From contig JABMLP010000017.1 of the NCBI GenBank assembly GCA_013176395.1, forward strand, positions 682,001 to 746,000: a DNA stretch of 64,000 bases, written 5' to 3'. Made by a program: the position numbers and the translations under genes. This document shows, piece after piece, positions 10,972 to 22,410 of the stretch; the stretch's first letter is position 1; each line of letters opens with the position of its first letter. A model generated the notes under the pieces. It saw nothing but the letters and a program-made list of their open reading frames with translations, had not been told where the DNA came from and made no database searches. Source of the DNA: Venturia oleaginea (lineage: Eukaryota; Ascomycota; Dothideomycetes; Venturiales; Venturiaceae).

Positions 10972-11805
10972 CATACCACGCAAGGCTCGATGGCATATAT
11001 CTTTAACTTGGCTTCGAACAGTTCACATGCCTTAGCGACTGCTGGTAGAGGGCTTTGATTCCGGGTTGGTTTGGGGTCGAGGGACGATCCACGGTTGCTA
11101 TTGTCACTGATAAGGATGATTGTGTTTGCTGTCGGCGTGCATTATCATGCGACGCATTTTTCTGAGGGTTGTTCTGAACGTTTGGCTTGCCTTTTGACGC
11201 ACGCTGTCTATATTAAGCCTGTATCTAATACGGATAGAGAGGGGTTTCCTTTCGTGGTTTTTTTTTCTAAATTGAACGATTCTCTTTCTTCTTCCACACT
11301 GACTCGTTCTCCTGCGCCTTGTGATATGCGTCTCATTACCATCACTGAAGAAACAATGCTACTCCTGAGCTGAAGCCGGAGTAGAGCTAAGGGAAGAAAA
11401 CGGCCGCAGGAGCGTAGGCGGTGACACTTGTTGCCCTGAACGTATGATAGTCTACTGTTTCATTGGTATCGGCATCCGAATTAGATCCGCATGCCGGGAT
11501 CTCATAATACATCGGTCTCTGATCAGACAAGTCTTCTCTCGCGCGTCTTGGCAAGACATCTGATCTGAGTGTGCCGAAGATTAGTCTTCAAATTACAAAC
11601 CAGGCGAACGGATGACTACTGCTTATTTTCCAGCCTTTGATATCTATTTCGGGAGACCATTACTCAATTCTCTCGACATCTTACGTGCACGAAGCACGTT
11701 GAAATCGTTCTTCACGATCACATAGGTGGTCATTTTCCTTGTCCTCAATGGAGTTTGCGGGAACAGATGCTGATATGTTTCCCTTCTCAAGACTCGGTCC
11801 ATCGA
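10972..11805. other. intergenic, no supported gene
   Basis: A few sub-100-codon frames without motifs. No repeat or RNA gene seen. Confidence 0.35.
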
Positions 11806-12407
11806 TCATCCCACATCTATGACCGGACACAACCCAACCCATGAGGCACCATCCAGAGCAGCAGACCTATTTTCATGTCCCATGGAAGAAACATCAAACC
11901 CACGTCTATAACTCAAATCCATTCCATTCCGCCTGTTGAAATCTGCCATGTGAGCAAAGCACTCCTTGAGATGATCCTCGAAGCCAGCTCGAGACCAAGC
12001 TCTTTCGGCATGTCCGTATAATACTATCATCACTGTCCGCGACCTGTTGCTCCAGGAAAAATTGTTGCATTCATCTCGTCCGCGATTTCGTTGGGAAGGC
12101 TATCGAGCCAGCTGTGTTTGAAGTTGTCGTTTTTCGCATTTGTACAGTGATCGGTCAGTTTACTGCAGCGCGAGCACCAAATTCCGAGCTCAGGCTTGTT
12201 TTGGACCTTGAGTGAAGGAAAGGCTGTGGCGACTGCACGGGACCATCTGCTGCCGTCTCCGTCGAGAACATCTTCTTTCGATTTTGGTGGACGCGACGCG
12301 TCCTGTTGGCCGCCGTGGATCTGCTGCGCCTCGTCTCGCACGCGGCGAGTTTTTCTTGATGAACCGTCTCTCGATATGTAGGCAGGACGTCCACAAAACC
12401 TCGTCAT
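11806..12407 (-). CDS. possible gene or remnant, two overlapping frames
   Basis: Two minus-strand frames (12407..12030, 125 codons; 12033..11806, 75 codons) overlap by four bases. The first is basic in its N-terminal half and has a Cys-x-x-Cys pair near residue 82. The second has FEDHLKECFAHMADF. A splice or frameshift near 12035 could join them, but I see no clean donor/acceptor pair. No family recognised. It may be a decayed gene. Confidence 0.25.
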
Positions 12408-13224
12408 GGGAAGCTCGAACCGACCAAATTTAGCAGACTCTTGATGTCTAGGTACTTGAGAGAGAGGTGAAGAAGTTCGATAGGGGGCTTATCCAGCGAA
12501 TCAGCGCTAGAGGGTCTGTGGATAAGATGTTCGGCTTGAAGAAGTGTTGGTACCCAGATCTTAGGAGTTCCGTGGGCTGACTTGATAGGTTTGACTCAAT
12601 GAGAGGGGCTGGTTGGATGAGAAGATTTCCGTGTGCAGAGATTCTTTTCAATTGTTTATTGCATTGCATCGAGTCACGAGATGAGGAGTATTGAGGAGTA
12701 TTAGCGATTACCAGTGGTATAGGAGAAGCAAAAGCCCTTGGCTGGACTCTAAACCGCGGGGGAGGGGTATTTGAATCACGATAGCAATGATCTTTTCTGA
12801 TCAAAGAAGAAACTAAAGGGACAGAGAAAAAGCGTTCGGCTCGGCACACGTTTGTCCGACTCGGCAGCTGTCGACATTCATTAGTACATCTCCAATCATC
12901 CATCTTCACTACTCCATTATCTATCCAGCTCCGTTCATCCTTCGTCTCCCTAAAGACCGCAGACAGACTTATCCCCAACCATGAACTACAGAAGTCTCTA
13001 CCAAAGTCGTTTCGGCATATTATCCACAGTTGATATCCTTCGAATACATTAGCACGGCCCCTAAGCTCGGAGAGCGGAGAAGTAGACATACGCAGCATGC
13101 GGGGTCCATGCTGCGGGAGAAGCAGGTAGCATAGCAAGTCAACTTTAGCCCGACATATGCCCCCTTAGTACAGGTACCGCGCTATGATAGTTTTATCAGC
13201 CTAGAAGTTTCTCTTCTCAAGTAT
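12408..13224. other. intergenic, one unsupported 229-codon minus frame
   Basis: The frame at 13137..12448 is long, but its residue composition is coding-unlike and it has no domain or signal. I see nothing else here. Confidence 0.3.
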
Positions 13225-13419
13225 TCAAGTATAACGTTCGACCTCTTTGATACCAGTTGTAGTACATATCCCGTCGCAGACATTAACCTTGACTAGACCA
13301 GTTTTTATAACTGCCGAAACAGGTAGTCCGAGGTCGTTGGGACGGTCCGGAAGAGCAGATCCAGAGACGTGCTGTACGGCGGCAAGGATGGCTGTTGAAA
13401 GGTAAAGTAGCGAGCGCAT
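13225..13419 (-). CDS. short secreted protein candidate
   Basis: 64 codons from ATG 13419. Residues 1-21 form a good signal peptide (MRSLLYLSTAILAAVQHVSG), then a short mature part with two cysteines (VCDGIC). It stops in the mature region, so either it is a very small secreted peptide or a 3' exon is missing. It lies next to the Fot1/pogo remnant. No family recognised. Confidence 0.35.
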   Translation of the reverse strand: MRSLLYLSTAILAAVQHVSGSALPDRPNDLGLPVSAVIKTGLVKVNVCDGICTTTGIKEVERYT

Positions 13420-13640
13420 GTTTGGTATTGATATTTGGGGTTGAAGACTTTAAGATCTGAGGAGGAGAGAAGTTGAGCCATGGCTGGAAATTCTATAGGG
13501 TATATATATAATAGAGATTCTCGTGACACACCTCCGCCAATTTATATAGTAAATGGGATCGAATTAGGGATAACGTATTCCACCATCGAGCGGGTCAACC
13601 CATCGAGTGGGTCAAAAAGGCTTGGCACGACCAACTTATG

Positions 13641-14667
13641 TTACGACTCTTCAATTTTATCGCTATCAACAATAGATTCTAAGTCCGTCATGCTGCTATC
13701 TGATTTAGAAGATATCTTGATATCTTTTTTACAAGTTCGCGCATTATGCCCAGCTGCGCCGCAGTTCCTACAGCGCCGTTGAATTGGTCGGGCTGTTTCT
13801 TGACCACCACTACCACGAGCCTTCTTTGATCCCTGAGGCGCTATAGACGCCTCTGCAGCTACCTGCGCTGCTGCAGTCCCATACTCAATAGTACCACCTT
13901 GCTGGATCCACTTCCTTTTGCGCGATTTTCGGTTCGTTGTTACTGCTAATTGCTCTTCAAGCTCGCGGTTACGCGCAACAAGCAGAGCGTTTTGGTGTAG
14001 CATCAATTCAGCGCCCTTAACAAGCTGGGAAAAGCCAGCCTGCGCAGTAACTGGTGACCGAGTAAAAGACTCGCTTACGAGCTTGGATTGGGATCCAAAT
14101 TCATAAGTACTACTTGGAGTCTTGGACTGCCACGGCGTTTCTGGGAGATGGGTTTCTGGCGGGGTTCGTAGCCGTACTTCAAGGGGATCCAACACCACCT
14201 GCGCGTCGATAGGGACTAGCCCTACTGCCTCAAAAGCCTTTTGACAGTTCTCTTTCGTAAACACGTCGAAAAACGCGTCTTTGAAGGCAGGGAGAAAGCC
14301 TTCCTTGTTGATATGGTACACGCGTCGGCGTGCCAAGTCCCAGACGCGTTGGGAGTACTTGCGCTTCAACGGCGAGAAGCAGACCACGTCAAGGGGCTGG
14401 AGTATATGCGACGAGTGCGATGGCATGCAGAGGGTTAAAATCTTGTTTTCGAGGCAGTAGTCCTTGAAATCCTGGCTGAGATGGCTCTCATGGCCGTCCA
14501 AAATAAGCAGCCTGTATCCTATCCTTAGCTCGATTGAAGGCCATCTTGAGCTTATCTGAGCCCGTTATGAACCTCTCAGCCCAGTTTTTCCCTACTGGCT
14601 CTCCACCGCGTACACCCAGTAGTTTATCCGCCATATCTGTTCTGACCAAAATATCTGTCACGTTTGA
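13641..14667 (-). pseudogene. Fot1/pogo-type transposase remnant, internal deletion
   Basis: The 286-codon frame 14501..13641 holds the C-terminal part of a Tc1-mariner/pogo (DDE_1) transposase: LDGHESHLS (second catalytic Asp), then MPSHSSHILQPLDV, then a CCHC knuckle near the end (CRNCGAAGHNARTC). About 14667..14522, in another frame, is an N-terminal HTH/CENP-B-type segment (GEPVGKNWAERF). The two pieces meet at about 14521, so the residues between them, including the first catalytic Asp, are missing. It cannot encode an active enzyme. I could not pair terminal inverted repeats. Confidence 0.8.
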
Positions 14668-14932
14668 CCTTGGACTTGACTTGGAAGCATGACTTGAATT
14701 CTATGGGATGTGCGAAGTTGTAAGGATGAGGAGCTAACTAAGAGGTAGAGACGAGTCTAAGTACTTGCGACCAGTCTCGCGCTAGACCTGATCGAGCAGA
14801 ACCACCACATTTAACTACGTTTAACTGCATTCGAATACCAACATAGTTCGATCATGACAATATCATGCCTATAAAATCTGGAATCTAACTACGAGGTGTT
14901 TTTGAGGCTCCTGACCTGTACTTAGATAGTCA

Positions 14933-15412
14933 GTGAATGTTACGGATACTGTCACGTGAGCGTGTACAGGATTATATTTGATGCATTCGTATGCATTTGG
15001 ATTCCTAAGTGCATACCATCATGTCTTCTTATGATTGGATGATTGTTACACGGGGTTGAAGGATCACGTGGCTGATCATTCTTGGCAAGGTAAGCAGAAT
15101 GAACGTTTGTGTTCATTCCGCTCAGGCTGTTCATCATGATCGGGATGATCATAATGAACGGAGGATTTTCATAGAGATGGGATCTCTATATAAAGGACGA
15201 GACACTGCTCCCTCAGTATCTCGTATCTTCACTCTCATAGTTACTTCGCTATTGCTTTAGTTACTTAGCACAATTCACGACTCTTATATCTCACAAACTT
15301 CGCTACACTTGTTTGATACGATATTGTCGCCCCAGGATTACTTGAACCTCACTGTACGGAATAGCCAATTCCAGCTATATTACTTGAGCCATAGCCTCTG
15401 CGTAACAGTGAA
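14933..15412 (+). mobile_element. solo LTR with 5-bp target-site duplication
   Basis: The LTR proper is 14938-15407 (470 bp). It starts TGTTACGG and ends GCGTAACA, and is flanked on both sides by GTGAA (14933-14937 and 15408-15412). It contains TATATAAAGG at about 15189, a plausible promoter, and transcribed-region-like sequence after it. The right 220 bases match, inverted, the copy near 47.2-47.4 kb. No internal retroelement sequence remains, so this is the product of LTR-LTR recombination. Confidence 0.88.
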
Positions 15413-15624
15413 AGTTGTGACGTTGGCTAGAACGCCTTGAATCGATTGATCTGCTAACCCACTTCGCTGATTAGCCAGAATCTAATAGCCGCTCAGAGTT
15501 GAATTATTGGAATGAAGAAGGGGTTTCTATTTTTGAGTACTCTCTTTTTTGAATCAACATAACTCCTACACGAACTACTTATCATGGACGGATTGGCTGA
15601 AATTTATAATCTGGCCATTCCATC

Positions 15625-15800
15625 TATTACGGGACGGTAGCTGGAAAGACGCAGCATACTCGTAGCCAAAGATTGTTTAGATTCAGTTAAGGAGTGAAGG
15701 TATCTACAAACAGAGAACCTCAATGAGGTTCTTTCTCTATACTAGGCTCAATCAGGCTTAGGCTCTTAGCCTATACCAACCATGGGCCATGCCCATAACA
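15625..15800 (-). mobile_element. LTR fragment, same family as the 57.4 kb copy
   Basis: Read on the minus strand from 15800 it begins TGTTATGGGCATGGCCCATG and matches 57383-57550 almost base for base, apart from an indel of about 9 bp. Similarity stops at about 15625. It is therefore a truncated LTR of the Ty3/gypsy family at the right end of the window. A palindrome (GGGCATGGCCCATG) sits at its edge. Confidence 0.8.
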
Positions 15801-16215
15801 TCCGTAAGTAATTCGCAATTGCTTTCAACCAAGTTACTATGTGGAACTCATTGGTAGGCACCTATCGGACCGGATACATTGTGCTTTCGAAGTTAACGGG
15901 GACATGTATAGCTTAGTCCGTCTTCCAAGCATATTTATGGAGGATCGGATCATCTGATTCCGTGTAATCCGGCAGGGTAGGACGCCAACCGTCGAGAGAA
16001 TCCTGAACGGATTCGAAGAAGTCTTCATTCCCATATCTTCCTTGTGGCATGTTGGGTGTGATGGATGGAGATGAGGGGAAGAGTAGAGGAAACGATTGTT
16101 GTTGTCGTGTCCGCGTTTGTAGCGTCGTTTCAGAATAAAGTGACTTCATTGGGGACCGGTTTTGTAATGGGGAAGCGCCGAATCGCCCCCGCCGACCTGT
16201 GTGCCACTCTTCATT
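15801..16215. other. intergenic, no supported gene
   Basis: Minus-strand frames of 65 and 78 codons with no motif. Possibly the 3' region of the candidate gene at 16216-16620. Confidence 0.3.
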
Positions 16216-16620
16216 CTACTTTCTGGCTTGGATCGCTTCCTCATCATCCAAAATCTCGGTTGCAACCCTTTTATCTTCCCTCCTGAGTTTCTCCAATCCA
16301 AACAGAAACTCTTCATTCATAATAATTTCAAATACTGGATGGCCCGGAGGTGACACGCGGCGTATAACTTCGCGCGTTCGTCACAGCAAAGCTGATGCCT
16401 TCAGATGAGCCAGGCCGTAAGCATCACCGCAGACTTTTCTGCATATCAGACATTTTTGGTCGAGCTGTATCGTCGTCGTTAGTGGTGCCGCAATGACGAG
16501 TTGGGCCATAAGGACGAGCAGAAGCAAGGTGGGTCTCACGAGTTTGATCACAAGAGTTGTGGAGAGATGAAGATGGATTAGAGCTCTACAGTCATTGCGT
16601 ACGTATGTCCTCACACTCAT
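16216..16620 (-). CDS. candidate small membrane/secreted protein, two exons
   Basis: Exon 1 from ATG 16620 reads through a hydrophobic segment (LLLLVLMAQLVIAAP) and a CLICRKVC cysteine cluster. A 60-nt GT..AG gap (16427..16368) joins it in frame to a charged exon ending at TAG 16216-16218 (EKLRREDKRVATEILDDEEA). Both exons look coding, but the donor (GTGATG) is weak and the start is uncertain. Function unknown. Confidence 0.4.
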
Positions 16621-16931
16621 GACAAGAACGGAGTCCATTGTGCCGGGATTGACACCCGAATCGTCACGAAGCTATTATGGAGGCCGAGGCATGATGGCTG
16701 AGGGTGCTATTAGAATATTCAAGGATTAGAATCAGGGCCGGTGTTGCTAATTGAAACAGTCATGACAGGGACAAAGTAGTCGATGTCTACTTCTTTGACC
16801 CCGTCAGCTGGAAAAATTACAGTCGAGATAGCCTTACAAATATTCAACGCAATAGTAAGGACATTCGCCAAGGTACGGGACAAAGACCTGCTCTATAGAT
16901 ACCATCTGCTCTACATACACTCCCATGAACA

Positions 16932-17067
16932 TCCGATGTGGTCTAGGTACGAAATTGTCACCCGTTCTCGTCGAATATTCCCGCTAATAGTTCAAAGTGG
17001 CTAGGATTACCCGCTCTCATTAACGAGCATGTTCCGGGTAGGCCCGGGTTCAATTCCCGGCATCGGA
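16932..17067 (+). tRNA. tRNA-Glu(CTC) with anticodon-loop intron and 51-nt D-loop insertion
   Basis: The acceptor halves TCCGATG (16932-16938) and CATCGGA (17061-17067) pair. The T arm is CCGGGTTCAATTCCCGG. The anticodon stem ACCCG/CGGGT encloses loop CTCTCAC with anticodon CTC. A 14-nt canonical nuclear tRNA intron (17020-17033) sits between positions 37 and 38 and contains GAG, able to pair with the anticodon. A further 51 bases (16947-16997) interrupt the D-loop; removing exactly these leaves GTCTAGTGGCTAGG and a regular 71-nt tRNA. The insertion starts GT, ends AG and holds GCTAATAG, like a spliceosomal intron. It also resembles the anticodon region (ACCCGTTCTC versus ACCCGCTCTC), so a degenerate duplication is possible. 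The A box is interrupted and the B box intact; this may be a pseudogene. Confidence 0.85.
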
Positions 17068-17095
17068 AGAGCTGCAGCCCTCCAGGAGGATCTCC

Positions 17096-17100
17096 TTTTT
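17096..17100 (+). terminator. Pol III T-run after tRNA-Glu
   Basis: Five T residues about 29 bases downstream of the tRNA, the first T-run of at least four. This fits RNA polymerase III termination if the gene is transcribed. Confidence 0.5.
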
Positions 17101-17361
17101 GCTCTGTGCTTGGTGGGCTCTATCGATTGTCGTGGAGTAGGTGGGACCCGTTTTATTATTAAATTAGCTAGGTACCGAGGCACTTCATATCGATAAGGTG
17201 GGTGGTTTTCGGGAACGAGTTGCCTTTCTTATCTCCCCAGAATCAAGTAGGGACGCTCGACTCAGATCAATGGGTCAGAAAATGTGCGCACCCATTGTCC
17301 GCGGTGTGGCCAAAATTAGAACTAGTTTTATGCTGTTTTTATCCCCACTTTGCCTCGCTAG

Positions 17362-19427
17362 TTATACTTTGTTGGATACTGCCGTGCCCTCTCCCTTGTT
17401 ACCGTACGGAAAGCTTAGTTTAGGCGGGAAAGCGATGCTTAGAGCCGAGTAAAGCACGAAACTTGAGAAAAACCCGTACAGATATCCGAGGTTGTACAGA
17501 TGGATTGCGCCCGTGGACACTGACAATGAGCTGTTTATCTAAGATCTCATTAGTAGATGCTTTCATGCGCAGATACTTTTGACTTACTGCAGCCACAAAA
17601 CCCCCCAAGAGAGGGAGACAACCTGCAAGCCATGCTGTAACTGCCCTCCAGTTTGTACCATAACTGTTGTACTGGTATTTCCCTCCAGGGATGTACATTT
17701 CTTCGACATCGTAGCTCTGGCGATGTACAACGTAGTAATCGGCAAGAAGGACTCCGGTTATAGGTGCAAGCTATGAACCGTTAGTAATAAGGCCTCGCGT
17801 CATGCACACAGGCCAGAACTTACCCAAATAATGTAGCCGTCCATGAAGTTCAGCAATGCGGATGCCGAAGAGAGAATATTCCAAGGTGTCAACGCCCAAG
17901 CACCAATGAAAGCAATGATGAACGATCCGCGGCGTAGATCAACGTACTATTTTGGTTAGCTACACCAGTTGTAAGTTTAAGTTTCAGACTTACCGAAGGA
18001 AACATGGCATTGAGGTCATTAGCAGCAGATACGCAATTGGCACTGATATTCGATCCCAATTGCGCCAATACGAAGGATAAAGACACGAATGCTGCAGCTG
18101 CTCGCGCTCCTGGACTGCCATTCCAGTGAGACATGATCGTGAGCGGATCCCAGATCTTTTCTCCATAAAGATCTGAAGCAGCTCCTGCGATGATGACGCC
18201 CATGAAGGACATCAACATAAAACTTAGAGGAATGACAAGGATCTGACAAATTATCATTCTCGTGCTCTTGGCATAACGAGCGAAGTCGTTGATGTTTACA
18301 GCCATTGTTCCGTAATTTCCGAGCATGGACTGGATATATTAGCATTTTTCTTCTGATCGGCGTCGCGCATCTCACATTCAGCCCGTTTAGAAACGCCCAC
18401 GAGTACGCCGACCCGACCAAAGAGGTCTTCTGCTCCATGAGCGTACTGTGAAGACCACCCCCAGAGACGTGGCATGCCCAGCCCAGTAAGGCAAAAACCG
18501 CAGGCAAGCAGATGATCGTTTTCGCGTCAAAGAACCATTTTAGATAACGAGGATGGATATAATGGAATGGCAGGACGATAATGAAGTAGACCACATATGC
18601 TGTTCAGTGTCAATCACCGTTCCTCGTGTACATGATTGAGCTTGCTCTAGATGTGCCTACCTGTCATCATCTGTGTAGTAATATTGGCTGACTTGGGCAG
18701 CGAGTTTGGCACCTTCGAGAAGGAAGGCCAGATAGCAATGATTACAGCGTTCACGCAGATGGCTCCATTATACTGAGTTCACCCGTCAGCATGCGGTCCT
18801 CTGGTTGATGATTAGTGAGACGTCAAACCGTATTGATGCCGTACCAGAAGAAACCGACCAGCAATCGAATGAAGACCACCACAAAGGAGAAATAGAAGCC
18901 AAAAGAGGAACGACTTTGGATGGTGTATGGAATATGATACTTGGCGCCAATCACCGCATTTGCGGTGATTGCAAGGGAGATCAGAAAGTGCCCGAGAAAG
19001 ATGATCCCAATTGTCATTCCCATAGAGAAGCCGCGTGTCATCAGACTTGAGCCCAGGCGGAGATTTCCAGGAGCGACGGCATCACAAAGCCAGTAGGTGA
19101 TGACTGCCATAGTCAGCAAATGAGATGTATGGTCCCGTGTCAGACACTTACAATGGTGAGACCTCCATGTTTGCAATTCTGGTGGCACTGGCTCCAGGTC
19201 TGCCAGATGTTAGAATGTCGTCTTGAAATGGACTTCTTTAACTGACCAGCGTTACTCCATCGTCCGTGCTCTGGCTTGGAATCCGAGTTTTCCAGCTTGA
19301 TCCATCTGTGAAAGCGCTGAAGAAGGTTCCCCTTCACGTCCAAGCCCTGACCTTCTTCTCTGTACGCGTAGGGTTGGGATGCGAGCTCCTGACCAGCGAT
19401 ACGTGCAGTTTTTGTCAAGGGGGACAT
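17362..19427 (-). CDS. NCS1-family nucleobase/allantoin-type permease (Fur-like)
   Basis: Nine exons (19427..19247, 19199..19152, 19103..18829, 18772..18661, 18599..18376, 18329..17994, 17946..17824, 17770..17588, 17538..17362) with introns of 46-61 nt join in frame to 552 residues. NCS1 hallmarks: DLEPVPPELQTW before helix 1, a Gly-rich helix 1 region, IWPSF..NSLPKSANIT, NYGTMAVNINDFARYAK (the N-x-x-DFxRY signature) and LNFMDGYIIWLAPITGVLLADYY. About twelve membrane helices are expected. The family imports uracil, uridine, allantoin, uric acid, cytosine or thiamine with protons or cations at the plasma membrane; the Fur group is closest by motif. It diverges from the Zn2Cys6 gene, and a XanA-like dioxygenase follows, so the substrate may be a purine or related N source (inference). 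Confidence 0.9.
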
Positions 19428-19923
19428 TTGGAGGCGAAGTTACGAAGACTCCTTCCAGAGAGTGCACAGGGTTGCATGTTTAAAAGATGCCAACGACGGC
19501 GGATGTCTGTACTGCTACAGGTTAGACTAGACATATATGTACACGTCTCTTCGGGAGCTGGGTGCTATCACCATGCGTCGATCTCGATAACAGGGAGGTG
19601 CTGTTATGGTGACTCGGGCCGGCATTCCCTAGAAAGTGAGAGGGCATTGGTTACTGGTGTCGGATGGTAATTATCCTCCACTATTTGCCCTAATCGAGGT
19701 TGGGCTCTGGATAGGGCTCTACCTAGTTGGTAAATCCACCACGGACATCAGGCCGACCAAGGGACCTCAATTCGTTTCTCTTCACCTCTTCCGCGCCCAC
19801 TGCACTTCCATGATCCTCCTCCGTAAAACTCATCCGACCTCTTTTCAGCCTTACCCAATGGACTGGCCTCCAGAGTAATCATCTTCAACCCGTCACGGCC
19901 GAGTTCTGCATACTGCGAGCAAC
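19428..19923. promoter_or_regulatory. bidirectional promoter with GATA sites
   Basis: 496 bases between the divergent permease and regulator genes. It contains CGATAA (19585-19590) and TGATAG on the minus strand (19565-19570), both fitting the HGATAR consensus of AreA-type nitrogen regulators and only 20 bases apart. A CGG-G-CCG inverted half-site pair at 19615-19621 could bind a Zn2Cys6 factor. Site function is inference. Confidence 0.5.
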
Positions 19924-22167
19924 ATGAACCTCAACGCAACAGCAACTTCTTCCAATGTCACTTTTCCAACCACAGGTGGCCGTGGAAAGCGCCTAACCCA
20001 ACGTCAGCCTCTAGTGTGCCGTGCCTGCACTAAAAGCAAGGTTCGCTGCGACAAGACGATCCCGTGCTCGAGGTGCCAAAAAAGACAGATACCATGCGAG
20101 CGTGAAGAGGTCGAGCTTTCGTCCAAGAAACAGAAAACTGCCCATGTTGACGAGGAATCCGAAGGATCTGCCGTGGGAGACGTGAAACCTTCGATGCTGG
20201 TAGGGATATCTGACTATATAGTGGATCAACCGCGGTCAGCCCGCTATACCGCTCCCTCGGAGTATTCCGACATTCCAGCAGCCCCCATAGATACAAAAAG
20301 CAACATGCGGACCACATCTCCAAAGCGTCGCTCGCGTGCTGCATTTGAAAACCTCGCAACCGGAATCGAAGGGCTTGCGTGGGGACGACACCAGTGTGTG
20401 CAGTATCCCCATCGACATTGTTCGCGAATCGAGACTCCGTCTGATCAAACATCAGGCGTTGCCTTGTCCTTGAATCTGCTGGCAGAACTTCCAGATATAC
20501 CAACAGCTCGGCAACTTGTTGATTTTCATTCGCGATTCCTTTCCTGGTCCCATAACGTACTTCACGCTCCCACTTTTCTTCACCAGTGTGAAACCTTCTG
20601 GACTTCAGCAATCGTCGAAGATGGCCAATGGCTCGCCGTCTATTGCGCGGTTCTCAGTGCAGTCCGCCTGGAGCATTCTAAACTCTCGAAATCCCGTTTA
20701 TGACGTGGACGTTGTCAATTTTGCACCTTCCACGCAGAGGATGTTTGACCTTATGATGGACATTCTCAACCGCGAGCAGTTCATGAGCAGACACACAATA
20801 TTTTCCATACAGGCTATTTGTATATCGGGATTGGTCGGCAACATCTTTGGGAAAAGCGATTTACTCAACACACTGGTCAACGCAGCCATTCGAATCGCTC
20901 AATGCTTGGGGCTTCATAAGATACCCAATGAAGAGCCTGGCGAGATTTGGGACGATACTCTGGATAGAGAAGTGGGTCGACGGATTTGGTGGAAGTTGGT
21001 GGAAATGGACTATCATTCGACTCCATACACAGGTTCCTGCTCGATCAACGCGGGCCACTTTACGACAAGGCTCCCTCTGAACTGCAATGACGGAGATCTT
21101 ATTGGCCACGACGAATCTTACCTGACTACCAGCACATATTCCATTATCATGTCGAAAATGAGTCTCTGCATTCCGAAATTGCTTGACGGCATATCAAAGT
21201 CAGACGACGTTGCATCTCGCTACGAACACGTTATCAATATCGATCGCCAAATGCGAAAGGTTGTAACTAAGATTCCGTCCGCAATCCTCCGCGATCGTGG
21301 AGGGTCAAAAACAGGGCCTGAGTGGCTTACTCTAGCGCGACGAACATTGGCCATCACGGCCGCGGACAAAGTGAGTATGACAAAAGTAGAAATATTCAAA
21401 GAAATCGACTCAGTACAGGGATATCTACTGCAAGTCACTTGAAGTGTCGACAGTATGTTGAAGGATCTGTTCGATATGTTTGACTCCAGCATAGATGACC
21501 CAGCTGATCGTTCAAAACCACTTCCGCTGTACTCAGCGAAGTTGTACTCTTCATACATTCTTGCTTGGAAAAAGTCACACGCATCACCCCGGCAATACCC
21601 GAGCTAATTGGAACCTAGATACTCATGATACATCGGCCTTTCCTGCTGAGGAGTTTCCAATCCCCCGCTTATCTATTCACGAGAACTACTTGCATCTCTG
21701 CAGCGATGACCATTCTTCGAGAACATGAGCAACTTTTCCGGGCGCACTCCGGATGCCCGCCAATCTGGGTGCATTCGGCTTTCTGCGTAACTGCGATAGT
21801 TGTGATTTGTCTCAATCTCCTTTACTGTCGCTCATCCATGACCCCTGAGAGAAGACTGCATTACGAACAGCTTATCAGAAGTGCCGGGGCGCGGTTGACT
21901 CTATCCAAAAATGACACGATGGCGCGACGAGGAGTCTACCTCATTGATGCCATGTTAGATGTGGAACTCCCACATCTGGCAGCACAGAATCAAACAATCG
22001 ACGACACTGGCAAAGCAGAATTTGTTAGCATTCTCAACCGATTTCTAGAGCAGGATCAACAAGACGCGCACACTGGTGGTCCTGCAATGGTGTTTGACGA
22101 AACTCAATTCGCTATAGAGAATCAGCTGGATGATTTTGACACTTGGTATCATCAAATGTTTGGTTGA
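19924..22167 (+). CDS. Zn2Cys6 transcription factor, frameshifted
   Basis: Starts at ATG 19924. Residues about 37-60 form a Zn2Cys6 cluster (CRACTKSKVRCDKTIPCSRC..C) with a basic stretch after it, then a fungal-specific TF domain (LVNAAIRIAQCLGLHK; GRRIWWKLVEMDY). Two breaks in frame are seen. At about 20661-20664 the frame shifts by one base: dropping one G restores VLSA-SAWSIL, as expected for the domain, and there is no intron-sized gap to explain it. From 21371 (GTGAGT) to 21618 (CCTAG) a 248-nt intron joins ITAADK to ILMIHRPFL. The corrected product would be about 665 residues. It probably controls the flanking permease and dioxygenase. The single-base shift may be a real mutation or a base-calling error. 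Confidence 0.75.
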
Positions 22168-22410
22168 GTCTTTGGAATGGCAGTCCGAAAACCAAAGATT
22201 CGAATACAACTGCCGCGCAGCCGAAATCGAAGCTCGTGCTTGTGATCTTCTATCGATCGATCTTATCGGCAATTTTTCCGACCCTAGACTCGCTAGTGGT
22301 GACCCGCTCATCTCGGCCGAGATTGTCCTACTCAACACCTCCACAGACAAGAACGATATTGAGTACACTTCTGTCGTTGCGACCAAGCCCTGGAATACAG
22401 AAACCCAGAA
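22168..22410 (+). other. short intergenic gap, regulator to dioxygenase
   Basis: 243 bases between the regulator stop and the dioxygenase ATG; acts as 3' UTR plus promoter. No motif beyond GATCGATCGATC near 22255. Confidence 0.4.

Noticed and set aside
12448..13137. 229-codon minus-strand frame
   Set aside because: No recognisable domain or signal; residue pattern looks random.
14938..15800. One 863-bp LTR with TGTTA/TAACA ends
   Set aside because: The GTGAA duplication ends at 15412, and 15625-15800 belongs to a different, inverted LTR family.
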